Shown here: positions 48,500 to 61,617 of the stretch, one piece after another
Layout of the letters: every line of letters starts with the position of its first letter
Position numbering within the stretch: the stretch's first letter is position 1
Source of the DNA: Puffinus mauretanicus
Lineage: Eukaryota; Chordata; Aves; Procellariiformes; Procellariidae
Assembly: GCA_023333565.1 (NCBI GenBank)
Contig: JAJKFH010000520.1
Location: 124,001 to 188,000 of the forward strand
DNA: 64,000 bases
Reading direction: 5' to 3'
The notes under the pieces: model-generated
What the model was told of the DNA's origin: nothing
The model's input: the letters and a program-made list of their open reading frames with translations, nothing else
Database searches by the model: none
Made by a program: the position numbers and the translations under genes

Positions 48500-48735
48500 C
48501 AAATCTTCCACTTTTAGGAAATCATAGGAAAACATTTTTATTAGGAGGATAGCACAACACCACAGCAAATTACCCAGGGAGGTCGCACAATTTCCGTCCT
48601 TGGAGGTTTTCAGGAGTAGGCTAGACATAGTCGTGATTGACCTGATATCATGTTCGCAACAGATCCACTTCGGGCGAGCCATTGGACTAGGTGGCCTCGT
48701 GATGTTCCTTACAACCGAGATGACCATGATGCTCT
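48500..48735 (+). mobile_element. Old CR1 LINE, 3' UTR part
   Basis: A diverged CR1 3' region in + orientation. AGGAGGATAGCACAACACCA corresponds to the 'gaggatagt..aacactgg' block. AATTACCCAGGGAGGTCGCA and then TCCGTCCTTGGAGGTTTTCA are strong CR1 matches, followed by AGGCTAGACA and TTGGACTAGGTGGCCTCGTG near the end. No terminal 8-bp repeat is preserved. The copy is 5'-truncated and has no coding part. The left edge is approximate. Confidence 0.88.
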
Positions 48736-51700
48736 GAAATCTTCCCATTGTGGATATCTGTTATGGGTAATCTGGCAGAAACCAGCAATGCATTGTCAGT
48801 GTTTTAGCTGACTATGATTGCATTATGTCAACCCAGCAACCCATCTGTGACCCATAGCCAGATTGATTTTGGGGATTATTATTGTTCTGATTCATTTGGG
48901 TTTACCTTTCAGCTTCTTACTAGTTTTTCTCTGCTTCTTCTGGGCTCTACCTTCTTATTTATGTACAACTAGAGAGGCTAAATCAGGAAATGGTGATTCA
49001 TGAGAGAGTCAATGGCATAGTCGTAAATATAAACCAGAAAACTCAACACTCAGTCCTTGTGATGCTGTCTGCACCGAACAGAAGCATTTCCAAAAAGGCC
49101 TGTTCCGGACTGCACAAGCAAAATGGAGCAGAGCACAGTTATGGGAATTAAAGCTCTGCTTCTTGGCACTGTGTGAAACCCCAAGGCTTCTATGCAGTGA
49201 TCAATATTCAGTAGTCAGTACTAGTCACAGCCATCACTCACAAATGATAGGGTGGTTTTTTCTTCTTTAAAGAAGAGGGAGCGAAATCGTATATAATGCT
49301 TCCACTTTGACTGCAGCTGAACAACAAATATCAATATAGGACTCTTTTGCTGTATTTTTGCAATTCACTGCTTATAGAAGGCTTCACTAGGCTTGCAAGA
49401 CTTTTCAGGGTCTATTGGTGATCAATCATTTCACTGCTATACACAGCCTACTATCCTGGCTGAAAATTAAGAGCAGGAGGATGAAACCAGCATTCGTTTC
49501 TTTTTTTTTTTTTTTTTTGGTCATTACAGGCATGGGTTCATTTGCAAATGAGGCAACTAGTTAGTCACTGGCAGTTCAAAGCAATTTGAAGGTAAACGGC
49601 AAGTGTATGTGCATACATATATATAAACAAACACAACACACATAGCACAAACATGTTTTTAATATGATCAAAACCACTGGACAGGAAAACTTGGGTTCCA
49701 TTGCTTTCTTACATTGATTTTTTAATTAAAATTTACTGCCTGGATAACCACAGATTGGGATTAAACCCAGCTAACTACAGGCAACTAATTTCAAACTATT
49801 TTCCTTCTACAATTAAGGGGAGAAAGTGGGCACCATAAAAAGTGTTTCATCCCTCAAGTATCTAAGATGGATGCAAGGATACAGGAGATGAATCCTAACC
49901 AGAGCCTTCCTACTTCAGCTCGGTTGTCATTAATGTCATCATCTCGTAAGAAATTCTTTCGGAAAGTGAATATTCCAGGTTCCAAAAATTTTGAAATTCA
50001 AAAACATGGTGTGATGTCTTCTGCTTTCTTCTGTACAGTGCCTTACACGATCTTAGAGGATTCTGTCTCTCTTCATAAGACTTATACAAGCTTTTCTTTC
50101 TCCAAGGATTTACTGTGAAGAGTTTTTTCTGTTTAATTTTACACCATAATGATTTTGTACCTACTTTTTTTTGGCTTGCTCTTTCCTTTTTTGGGAGCCC
50201 TCATCTGAATCCAGATATCAAGTAAGAAGCAGAAGTTGATCTCTGTTGTAAGAAATCAATATATATCAACTAAGAAATTATAAATATTGATGGGTTCAAA
50301 ATCAATGCAAACGTTAAGGAACTATACATCTTGCTATGCACAAAAACAAGAAGTGAAAATAGAAGTTTTACCCTGGTATATGTGCAGCTATCACTGAAAT
50401 TCACTATATCGGCATGCATTTAAAGGTAACACCTGATCAGTTATGCCTTGCTACATATGTTGATCACCATATTCATATTTCTGTGGTGGTGTATCTAATT
50501 TGGACTTCCTAACTGAATTAATGAATCACTTTACTTATTTTTCTAATTGAAAATTCTAAAGAAGAGATGAAATTAAAACATTGAAAAAGAAAAAAATGGT
50601 ACTTCTCTCCTGTAAAGTCAGCAGTAAATTTGATAAAGTTCACTGGTGTGAATTAGGATGGAGTGAAGTATCATGACCGAAAAAATATATTTCCAGGACC
50701 TATTATTGACCATTACTCATGAGTTAAAAGAACACAGATAGTTTCAGCTGGTTTCAGCTGGTCAGGAAATATGTTTCATATGTAATAATGCTAAATATTT
50801 CACAATAATTTGTATTTATGTGTGGGCTTTACCATTACTTTTTGATTTACTTTCTTTATTAATTTCTGTATATCCATACTTTCTGGGACTTCACTTACTG
50901 GAAAAGATATAATAATCATCACTGAAATACAATTATGGGAAATATGACTCATGGGAAAATGTACTTAGCAAGAAAAGCATGACCAGAAACATACTATAAG
51001 AAGAATTTGGCAAAGCTAAAGCAAAATTAGAGCAAATCTAAATTTTAACCATTCTGTCCAAAATTTCCTGATTCATCCAAGATAAGCAGTCACTATGACT
51101 CAGGAAAAAAAGCATCGGTCCAGTTATGTTTAGAACTTCACCCATTCCTTGGAATTAGCCCCCCTGTTTTGGAGAAAAGGCTTCACATTTGTCAGAAACA
51201 GCATTTATGCTAGAGATGACTATTTTACTCCTGTGGAAATTATTTCAGTGGTAGCAAAACGTTCAGTTCCCACATGCTCCCCAGTGAATTGATGCCTTTT
51301 AGCAGCTGTACTCTTAGTGCATTCCAAACAACTTTGAACATCCTTCATCCACTTTGTTTCTCTAGATGATAAAGCTGTTATCACCCCTAAAAATACTTCA
51401 GGAGCAAAGTTGGACCTTCTCATCATTGCTGCTTCCTTCTGCTCTGTCCCAGGGTGCTGCTATATACCAGAACAATCCAAGAAACTCTCTCTTCTGTATT
51501 TTTCTGCTAAATAGAAATCTCAGAGAGTGAATTTGACCCCTAGAGCTTTGATCATCCACATTGTTTTATTGTAAATTCTGCTGCCTGTTTTGGACTGGTC
51601 CATTTAGTTTACTCCAAGGTAATAGCCTGGGAGGTTCAGTAGGCCATTCATTTCAGGGACTCTTTCTATAAGGCAGTAGGAATGGGTCTGTACCAGGTCT

Positions 51701-51984
51701 TCCTGTCTTCAGGAATATACTCCCAATTTCAAGCAAAATCCCCCCACTATTATCTACAGACCTCACATTATTTCAGATGATTTGAGCTGGGGAAGAAAAA
51801 AATAAACTAAGCTTAAACACAAAACAATAATTCTGCTGTACAGCCACAGGAGGTCCAGAGGAGATCCCAAACCAAGTACTACATAATATGGATGTGACAA
51901 TTCTGTGCTGTGAGCAGAAGAGTCTGAATATAGCATCTCTCCCTAAAGCCTCTTTCCTCTATCCTGATCAGCAGGAAAACAGGC
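48736..51984. other. Non-coding DNA, no gene seen
   Basis: No recognisable gene. A T18 run lies at 49501-49518, and a 10-base unit GTTTCAGCTG is repeated twice in tandem at 50741-50760. Frames reach only 83 codons. Confidence 0.6.
49501..49518. repeat. T18 homopolymer
   Basis: An uninterrupted run of 18 T. No adjacent retrogene or SINE was recognised on the minus strand that would make it a poly(A) tail. Confidence 0.85.
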
Positions 51985-52140
51985 AGGCACTGCAGGAGGT
52001 CAGCTTGGCTGAACAGGGATTCCTGATGGGAGTTCAAATGCAAAAAGGAAGGTCAGGTGGAAGCTTTGCCAAGAAGTGGAAATGGGGACAGGCTACCGAG
52101 GAAGAAGAGTTTGCAGTGATTCTTGCAGTGATGAATGCCA
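51985..52140 (+). mobile_element. CR1 ORF2 inter-domain fragment
   Basis: In + orientation, CAGCTTGGCTGAACAGGGAT followed by TCCTGATGGGAGTTCAAATG and CAAAAAGGAAG matches the CR1 ORF2 stretch between the endonuclease and the reverse transcriptase. The same frame gives WKWGQATEEEE, which fits the CR1 'RWKQGQAT.EE' motif. It sits inside a 131-codon frame (51888-52283) that is therefore partly transposon-derived and not a host gene. Similarity fades near 52140. A second CR1 block in the same orientation begins about 115 bp later. Confidence 0.75.
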
Positions 52141-52254
52141 GGCCTATATCGGGCTCCTTTAGCAACGACAAAGGTCGAGCGAAAATAATTATTAGATATC
52201 TTTTTGCCCTCTATTTCACATATGTCCACCTTTGGGACCCTACTACATGTTCAG

Positions 52255-52656
52255 GGACCTGGACCACAAGATCACAAGTATGAAAAGGGTTTGTTCATCC
52301 TGGAGAAAAGACTAGGTAGGGGATCTGATTGCTCTCTTCATCTACCTGAAAAGAATTATAGAAAAGATGGAGCCAGACTCTCCATGCTGAGTGGTGCATG
52401 CTGAAAAGACAAGAACCAACAGCTGCAAGTCATAATGAAGGAAATTCCCACTAGGCATGAGGAAAAAAGTATTCAGACTGAATGTGAAAAGCCCACAGGG
52501 GCTGTGAAATCTCCATCTCTGGAAATGTTCAAAACTGGTTTGGAGAAGACCCTGAGCAGCCTAATCTGACTTTGAAGTTTGTCCTGCCTTGAACAGGAGT
52601 TTGGACTATGTGGTCTCCACAGATCCCTCCCAACTTAATCTTTTCTCATTCTGTGC
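52255..52656 (+). mobile_element. Old CR1 LINE, ORF2 C-terminus and 3' UTR
   Basis: This is the + strand 3' part of an older CR1 subfamily. GGTTTGTTCATCCTGGAGAA encodes the C-terminal GLFILEKR motif. Then come 'cataatgaaggaaattcccactaggcatgagg', TCTCCATCTCTGGAAATGTT and CAAAACTGGTTTGGAGAAGA, followed by 'ctgagcagcctaatctgac'. The tail reads GTTTGGACTATGTGGTCTCC, then ATCCCTCCCAACTTAATC and CATTCTGTG. No tandem terminal repeat survives. Together with the block at 51985-52140 it may be one element that lost its RT core. Confidence 0.9.
52285..52404 (+). pseudogene. CR1 ORF2 C-terminal remnant
   Basis: The frame reads GLFILEKRLGRGSD and then YRKDGARLSMLSGAC before a stop. It parallels the CR1 ORF2 end 'GLFSLEKRRLRGDL...YKKDGDRLFSRAC'. 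Only the last about 40 codons of the former polyprotein are readable. No catalytic residues of the reverse transcriptase are present. Confidence 0.8.
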
Positions 52657-54504
52657 CACCCAGCTGCAGAGCAAGATATTACTTCCTATTCATCTTTTAC
52701 CTACTCCTATAAATGTATAGTTAGTGACTTCCAGGTTGTGTTTGGGTGGTGTGAAGGAAGAACTCATCAGTCTCAAAAAGAGCAAGGACACAAACCAGAC
52801 TGGGAAAGAAGAAAAGGAATACTTTGGTACAAGAAACCTCAGACTTCTCCAATGAATGGAAACCTTATATGTGAAGCTTAAGCTGTGGATCATATAATTG
52901 GGATGACTTTCTGTTTACTCAATGGATATGAAAATGGTGCATCAGGGTGGGCATCACTGGGGTACTGATACATTGTCAAAGAAGCCCCACAGCTCTAAGT
53001 TTTTGCTGGAGGAAAAGTCAGCAGTGGCACAGGGACCTGGAAGCAAAGAGAAAACAATGGTACCATTTTGAGTGTGTAAAAAATGAAGACTCTGGTTGGG
53101 AAAAGAACAGGCAGGCAAGGCCTGGTGCATATGAAGATTGTTGAGCATCGGTGGCAATGGAGAAACCATGAAATGAGTTAGCAGTAGCTGGAATTGGCCA
53201 GGCAAAGAGCCAAGCTGAGGATGGGTAGCCAGAGAAGTGAAACCTAGTACAGGCTTGTCAAGGGAGGAGATTGGAATGAGGATGTGGAAGAAATGAAAAT
53301 AAGAGAGTCAAACTTCATGGGAAAGGCCCTATTTCTCACTCCTGTGAGCAGAGTTCTGGTGAATATACCAATCTTCCACCATCAATAGAAGTGTGTGAAA
53401 CTCACTAGGAAGCATGTTTCTCATCCCTCTCTTACACTTTTTGATATAGGTTGTGTTTAAATTAAGCTATACATGTATACCTTGCAGCATGCTGAGGACC
53501 TGTTTTTCTATTTCTCAGGTTGGTGAGAGCATGCTGCATCTACTGAGTGCCTGATTTTCCTTTTTGTGGAGACCAACATGCAAGGACATGAGGATGGGAA
53601 TCCAGTGCATATCTGATGGCTGGCAAAAGTTTGGAGTAGGGATGCAGCCAGTGTGTTCAGCTGGGTGTGGGAGCGTTAAAGCTCATACTGGGCTGCAGTA
53701 ACTACACCTCAGAGTACTGCTAGCAGTCGCTGCAGTAGCTCAGGCATCTGAAGTCTGCAGGGGAAAGTTCTAAGTGTCACTCTTGCTGTGTCTGAGGGTT
53801 TCTGCAATGCAGTGTGATGGAACTGAGGGAAGTAACAGCAAAATGGCTCCTATTTCTTTTATAAAATCTCACACTCTGAACTTGAACAAACCAGCTTACA
53901 GACCTTTCTGCATTTGCAAATTCTTATTCTCAAGCCACACCTGCCTGCAAAACAGCCAGGAGGGGAGGGCAGCCTACAGCAATATTAATGGTGATGCCTA
54001 CTTTATTAAATGTCGAAATGCCTCGTGGTATTTCTGAAAAAGTTGATAAGATTTTTATTTCTGTTACTGTGGGTGCCCCAGGCATGTGCAGATATTGTAA
54101 AGTAACACTCCCTACTGCAGCATTTCCTGATTTATAGGATATGCCTCATCCCCTCCCACCTGAGATGCCCAAGGGTTTCATGGAAACGACAGAGGACAGG
54201 AAACTTACAGAGGAGATGTTACAGGGTGTGCCACGGGAGGTCAGTGAGTGCTAACAATGTTTGGAAAGAGGCTCATGAATACTCACAGGTATTTGGGCTG
54301 GAAGACATGAAGCAAAATAATTTCTTTCTTTCATTGCCAGACCCAGATACTTCACAGGAAGCCACAAGCCTGTAATAAAGAATAATGGGATAGTCGTTGC
54401 ACAGAGGAATGTCTTTTCTAACCTGAAAGAGTTTGTATTTTATATTTGAAGCATGGAAGTTTATGTCCCTTCATAAATTTTACACTGTCCTAGTGCAATT
54501 AAGG

Positions 54505-54550
54505 GATTTTTTTTTTTTAATTCATTCTACCTGCTATAAAAAAAAAAATC
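54505..54550. repeat. Poly(T)...poly(A) inverted repeat
   Basis: GA followed by T12 (54505-54518) and A11 followed by TC (54538-54550) can pair over about 13 bases around a loop of about 20 bases. Low-complexity DNA. Confidence 0.8.
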
Positions 54551-57500
54551 TTACTGAACTCTTGATTTTGATGATTTTTTATGGCTGTTCCTCAGGTTAA
54601 TTTCATGCCACAGAAACACTATTGTGTTCTAAAACCTCTGCATTTGTCACTTTTCTATGTGAGTCTTTCTGTGAATCTTGCTCATAACGCTAGAAAAAAG
54701 TGTCAAGGAGGGAGACTTTTTCTTGCAGTCACTTTTTAATCTTGGTTCTTGCACTCCCTCGTTCACAATGCATGGATGCAAAAGGATAAATTCTTCACAA
54801 AGACAAAACTGTCACAAAATGTTTCTTGTTTTGGAATATGGAAAGTAGCCACAGGCTACCTTTGTTTTATCAGTGTTTCCTCCTTTTTTTAAGTCAAATT
54901 TCAAAAAAAGACCTGAAACTGTAAAATCACCTCTTCGGTTTGTTTCCTAGCTTCCTGTGTCTGAATAAACATGTCAATCAGCCTCAAATTCTCTGTTTCT
55001 ATCTTTCATATGCCTTGGAAAAGAACAAATAAAAGAGGTTTCTCTCCTCTCTCATCCACTTTGCCTGTTTTCTTGAGTCCTAGTCCACCGGGTCTGATTG
55101 GAAAGAAATTAAGAGTTCTGTCATCTGCTTTTTAAAGATCTGAACCTGTTTAAACTAAATGTTCCCCAGGCCTCATGCACAAAACATTTCACATTAGCAG
55201 AGATCAGTGCCTGGCATCATAATGGTTTGGTTTATTAAGTGACACTGAAATTACCTCCAATGGAGTTAATTTTGATTTCTCATGTGCAGAGAAGTAAGCT
55301 AAAAAAAAAGAAAATAAGAGGCAGACTGGGTAGGTAGACAATTATGGTCTGGCTTACTTGGTCTGTATGAGAGAATTCTGTATGCATTTTTCAAGTTCAA
55401 ATGGAGTATTCTGATCAATGCCATTCTTTCATTCAGTAACACATTTTGCCATGAATTATATATTCGCACAACTACCTATAAGTCAGGAATGGCGTGCTTA
55501 GTAGTGAGGCGCTTCTTTGTCCTATAAACTGGGTAATATGTAAATGAACCAAAGACTGCAAAATTTCATCATCAATCTGTTAGGCTAGAGTTTATGAAAC
55601 CTCTAATATTCATGTGTATTTGCTCTGTGCTGTTGTTCTGCACGCTTACTTGTATGCAGATTTTGTTATACCAAGGTCACTTCCAAGGTCCTTCTGGAGC
55701 ACTATCAAGGTTTCATTTCAGAACTGCTTCCACAGGCAAAACTTGACTTCACTGAGAGATTTCCTTGAGTAAGATGCTCTTAGATTCACCTTTACGAGAA
55801 GTTAGAGGGGGAATGGCAGAATTGTATTTCTTTCAAGAGAAGCAACTCTAAAACAATGTGATTAGCAAATGCTTACAGAATACATTTAACACTGTAATAC
55901 AATATTTTTACACCAAGAGATATCTGTGTCTGTGAACAAATATTAGCTGACAACTTGTTCCCTTCCCAGATCTGTGTGCCGACTTTGTACTTCTAATCTG
56001 TTAATTTTGTTTCCACTGTGAGTGACAGAAATATAGTTCATGTTGTAGAAGTTACGATTGGCACTTGATGTTGAGAATAGAGGCTTTTTGTCTTTTCTTC
56101 AATCTTCTTGAGCTTTGACTATAATTTCAGGTTAGTATGTGCCTTGTTTGCTTCTGCTGAAACTGCCTATAAAACTCACTTATGTTAATTATATATATAT
56201 CAGAAACTGAAAGAGACAGCCTAAAATCTGAAAGAAGAAACATTGAAGCTAATGTGAGATAAGAGCAGGTTAGACAAAGAGGATCTTTTCATTTTGATGC
56301 CTATAACTGAGGAACTGCAAGGAAGTTGCAAAGCCACATTTCCAAGTCCATACTTGCATGTTCAGTACGTTCAGTACTGGCAATGGACTGGAAATAACAG
56401 GTGTTCAGAAACATGCCTAAAAAATCTTTAGCAGAGGGATACAAGACAAATAACATAAAGGATGAGGTCTTGTTCTAGCCTCTGAAGTGTGGAAATCCGT
56501 GTGTCCCACTAAATGTTCTGATAACTCAATGGTCTTCATAAGTGGCTGATTCTTGGCTTTAGAAACTCCTTATAGCAATAAATTCCATAAATACATATTT
56601 TATGGGAAACAAAAGTAACCTTTTTTACCAGCTTTGAATTTCTCACTCTATAAATACAAGCTGCCTTGTGCCACAAGGCAGGGTGAAGAAGCAGCTGAAG
56701 CTCCTTTGGTATTCCATGTAAATCCACTGTCTTTATACATAGCTGCCTGCTGTTGGTGCAGAAATGAACAGTTTTGGTAAATAGATACAGGAAATGCTAA
56801 CTGCAAAGTGAAAGACTCTTCCAAAGTGACTTTCCTTGTTACTAAAATATATCCAAAGGGAATTTTTTTTTATGTGTTTTGTTTATATTTTTTCTTCTCA
56901 ACTTATCTATCCTGCTGGTAAACCTGAATCAAACTATCAAACCGAATTTCCCTTTGGCTCAGTAGATATAGGTGGCGCCTGAAGACTGCAGGTGATCCCG
57001 CCAGAGGAGGTTCTCTATGTTAAGCCTGGCAATTAGTTTTCCAATAAAGGCTAGTTTTAGTGGTTGCTTCTGTAAAGTGAAGCCACATGACTCCTTTCAA
57101 TGAGCCACTGAGCAGCTTTTATGCATCTTTTCAACTCTGCCACTGTCAACAGGAACTGACACCAGTAATGGCCAAACTTGCTGTCATTCAGATATTACCG
57201 TCTGTGTCCCAGGCACTCTTAATGGCTACTTAGGTGTCATTCAGTTCCAAAGGAACCTATGGCTCATCTATCACTTTAAAATTGCTCAGCTGTTATAATT
57301 GCACAGCTGACTCAGCAGGGACTGTAGCAAAGTCTACAAAGACAGTTAATGGGGACCAGTAAGGACTAAAAGAAATTGGCTGGTGGCCACTCAGTGGAAG
57401 AGTTTCTCTCTGTGGAGTTGGACACTGGGTTCTGGCTGCCCCCTATTCTAGGGGTGAAAGGCTAGATACGCAACCAGAATAGACCAATGCATTGGGGTGG

Positions 57501-57807
57501 ATCTTAGTTCCTGAAATCCAGAACTGGGTTCCAAGAAAACTTTGCCCATGATCCACCTAGACTTGCTAAATTTATTCCTTTGAATCTGCTTCCTAAGCTT
57601 TCTAATCACTACACATTTACATACAGGCAGCCATCATAAGTCCTACCTCCTGCCAACTATGTTTAGAAAACTATGGGAGCCATTAAACCATTCAAATACA
57701 ATATGTAAATACTTAATGTAGGAACGAGGTTTGGGTACTATATGAAGAGATACCTGTCTTGTAGCCCTAAAGAAATAGGGAAATTCATACACATTCCTGT
57801 GTGAAGC

Positions 57808-57842
57808 TTATTATTATTATTATATTATATTATTATATTATT
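57808..57842. repeat. (TTA)n microsatellite
   Basis: TTATTATTATTATTATATTA continues with alternating TATTA units. It is an interrupted trinucleotide repeat, likely polymorphic in length. Confidence 0.9.
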
Positions 57843-60154
57843 GCTTAGTATGTGGCTCCTGCTGACTACCTGGGTTTTGCAGATTATTTTTCTGAGGTAT
57901 TCTCTCCATAACAGCAGCGACCTTTGGGTTTCCCACTGATGCCAGTCATTTAAAACACTTGTGGTATGATATCCAACTTAAAGGCAAGTAAATCCATGCT
58001 GAGGCCTGCTCTGAAGTCTATTTCTCTTCCAAAATCAAGTGAGCCAGCACAGCAACAAGAAATGGGCTGGAGCCCCACCTCTTTAGTGGAAGAGAAATAG
58101 TGGGGGGTAGAATTATGGCAGAATCTGTATTATCTCTGAGCCCTGAACAATTAAAAATATCAGTTAGACTAATTAAGTGCTTACCCCTGAGACATTCTAT
58201 CACTTTTTCTTCCTTTCATGTGATGACTTTACTTCAGGCTGATGGTTGAGGTCAGAAAGCCTGAAGAGATGATATTGGAATGGCTGTCTGGCTCACTCTT
58301 CAGTGGGTCTTTCAGGATGGCTGAACAAAGGCTTGTCACATGGAAAATGAAACTTTTCAACAGCTCTTGTTATTAGAAAATGTGAGGATAAAATTAAACC
58401 TGAGACTGAATAAAATGCCTCTTAACAAAGTGGAGCTGCACCAACTCAAATTTTCTCCATATTGCATGTTGGAAAGTGCCCAAAGAGTTAATGTTTTTCA
58501 AAGCAGCTATTGCAGGCAACATTTTAACACTTTTTTCTTATTCATTCTGCTAAGATATTCACCTGGAACTCATTATTCCAGCTAGTTATAGCCCCCTGCC
58601 TTGCAGATTGTTCAGTACATTTTTTTCTCTGCTAATTTGGTATTGTCCCTCTTTGCTGAAATGTGAAAGAGACCTATCAGCAGAAACAATCATTGTACCT
58701 TTCCACTCCGACTTCAGAACATAATTATTATTCTTTTGTTTTGTTTGGATGCTATGGAAAATCTTAATTGACTTTTAATTAACAGCCAAACTAGCTACAA
58801 CTGAACATTCTTTAACTGGCATATATACCTTTAGGATTTACACACCACCACTAACCCACTTTAAACTATGCTTGAGCATGCTAAGATTATGCAGAGTTAT
58901 TCACAGAAAGGAAAGCTAAGAAGGGCAAAAGTTGCAGCCATATGCTTCCTGGGAACTTATCAAACAGAAACAAAGTCTATTAAAAAAATACCAAGGTTAT
59001 TCCTTTGCCCAGGCTAATCTGTTATGCTCTGACAGCTCAAAACTTGAAGGTACAAACATAATTTTGGAACAGAGAACTGCCATAAACCATGAATTTGCAA
59101 AAGTGGAGCTGGCAAAACAGGGAAGGTGAGCAGGGTGGGCTTAGCTTTAGATGTGTGTTTTTAGACTACCTTCCTCACCTTCAGTTTCTTATTTAAAAAT
59201 GTATTTGTAGCCATGGAATTTTTGCATGAAAGGACATTACTTCAATGCTTTGCATAATTTGCGTTCCTCTCCCTCTGATCTTTGTGTTGGCTGCTTACAA
59301 AGAAAATCATAATAAATTATCACTGGACTAATCAGGAAAAGGCAAGAATGCCAATGTTACATTTTGACATTTATAGTATCTCTTACATATTTCATCCTTA
59401 TATTCAGTGATCTCAAATAATTTCAAACTTTTTCATATAGAGCACCCACAAAACTGTACCCACAAAGCCATTATTGAAATACTTAGTGTGTACAGGAGCT
59501 GTCAATCTCTCCTCAGGCTACTGGATCCAGCCTTCCAGAAAAATTCATCTGCACAAGCTTGTTCCCTCATGCCTTTTTTCTCCAGAAGCCCTCAGACATG
59601 GGTAAAGTGTGGGCTCTCATGTTTTGGCCATGTGATGAACACTCAACCTGTTATTTGATGGGTTTGGGTTGAAGTACCTGACCAGCTTGATAGAAAGGGC
59701 TTAGTCAGCTTGATGTAAAGAGCCTGTTTCTGGTTAATGGCAATGAAAAGTTTGCGCATCAATAACACCGAGTTACACAACCCCATGTTATTTTTTTTTA
59801 AACTGCAAAATTCAATGCTTCTAAATAGTGTTTGTCACAGGCAAATGCTCTCCATTTGTACAGTTACTCAGCTAAAGCAATCTGAATTTTCGAGAGAGAT
59901 TCATGAGAGCTCTACTCCTATTAAAAGAAGCTTAGTGGATGACTACCCACTCTTTATGTTTGTGAACCTCTCCCTCTAAGTTGCGTAATGGCCATACAGT
60001 GGCTTAGCAGCACAATATAGGACCAAGAACCCTACTCCACACACTCCCTCTATCCTCTTTTGCTCATCCACAGAGCTTCTCTACCACCTTTAACTCCTCT
60101 GCAACTTCATCAGGGATGATTCCTTTCTGTAGCTTTTCTAAAAAATGAGACCGT

Positions 60155-60184
60155 ATTTTTATATATAGGTATATATATAAAAAT
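60155..60184. repeat. AT palindrome
   Basis: ATTTTTATATATA (60155-60167) and TATATATATAAAAAT (60170-60184) form a near-perfect cruciform-capable palindrome around GG. Confidence 0.8.
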
Positions 60185-61587
60185 GTATTAGTGTAGCCCA
60201 GTATCTCAAATGTGTTTTAGTTCATAAAACTCTTAGAAACTTAAAAAAGTCTGGGCAATACTTGTAGAGTCCAATGTAGTATGTATAAAACAGACCTGAG
60301 GGGTTGATCATGCCTTGGAAAGTCTTTCCGCTGACTTTAGAAGTGTCTTTTGAACTTTCATTGAAAGGGGACTCAGATGTATTAGCTTTTATGAAATGAT
60401 CAGAGTTTCTTTGATGGTAACACTTCAGAAATACTTGTTATCAAAGAGCCTCAATAGTCAGCCAATGTCCATTATTTTCTACACTATTTTAATTGTTTGC
60501 ATTACATAGGTCAGTTTAATCTTCCAGTGAATGATTATTAATATAGTTTGGCATGGTCTTTTGGGGTGTGAATTTTGATTTCATGACATTCCGATTTCAC
60601 TGGAATTACTCTCAATTTAAAATGGTGAAAAAGGAAATCAGAATGAGCCCAAAGTTTTTATGAACCAAAGAGATTTTCTTTGCTTTTGATGGGACATGCT
60701 TACATATTCATAGGCAGAATTGGCTGTACAGCAATCATCTGGCATTTTGCAGCTCTCACACTACCTGAATACAGAAAATGAGAAAGAAGTTTCTGCAGCT
60801 CAAATAGGTCTCGTTACTAAGTGATGCTTGAATACTCTCATGTGCACACAGTCTGCAGCACCTAGGAGATATGAAAAATTAAGAATGGCATAAAATTAAC
60901 ACAGAGCTTGCTGTTCCTGTATCTCTTAGGATGTAATTTAATGATTAATTCTCCTGAGAATAGACTGTGTCAACTGATCAATGCAAATAAAAACTGTTGA
61001 CTGGCTAACACCTACATTGACGGTTTAAAAGGAGGCTGTGGCTAGAAAGTCTTAAGCATCAGAAGTAAAACTTGTGTTCTATTGACACAGACCCTTTCAT
61101 CCTCCTTTATCCTTCACTCAGAGGAAGTCCAGTGTGCCTCTGGAGACTAGGAAACACACTCAGTGCTGACAGGCATCCTCTGCAACCCAGGTTAAGTCAA
61201 TAGGGTTTGATGAGACATATAGAGTATACCCCTATATCTTCTGTAAACTGCCTTGTCCATTACCTCTCATGTGAGAATATTATTTTCTGTACCTGACCCA
61301 ATATATCCTCTCTCTACCTTGTTTCTGAGAGCCTGGAAGTGTCAAATTGGACTTAAAGCAGGAAATCATAAGGATTTTGGTATCTAAATCTCTTTCACTG
61401 ATATCTTGAGAAACACATAGCAAGTAACTCAGCTGTTCTGTCTGAAAATATCTGCATGTTGTTTTCTTTTTATACTGCACAGTGCTGTTTTAAGAATTTC
61501 TTCATCAATAAACTTTCATATACAATGTCATCATTAGCATATTGACTTGAATTCCTTAAAAATGAAGCATAGTGTTGGACCTCATTT

Positions 61588-61617
61588 AAAAAACGAAACA
61601 AAACAAAACAACAAAAT
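61588..61617. repeat. (AAAAC)n-like run at the left edge of a CR1
   Basis: AAAAAACGAAACAAAACAAA followed by ACAACAAAATAA. An A-rich imperfect pentamer that ends where CR1 similarity begins. Confidence 0.75.

Larger units (their letters stand above)
52657..61617. other. Non-coding DNA, no gene seen
   Basis: About 9 kb without a recognisable gene or interspersed repeat. Simple-sequence features are a poly(T)/poly(A) inverted repeat at 54505-54550, a (TTA)n run at 57808-57842, an AT palindrome at 60155-60184 and an (AAAAC)n-like run at 61588-61617 directly before the next CR1. The frames (up to 87 codons, 53774-54037 +) have no recognisable domains. The strip at 58725-58815 is rich in TTAATTA-type motifs. 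Confidence 0.6.

Noticed and set aside
51888..52283. 131-codon plus-strand frame as a host gene
   Set aside because: Its middle matches CR1 ORF2 (WKWGQATEEEE) and its end runs into the next CR1 block.
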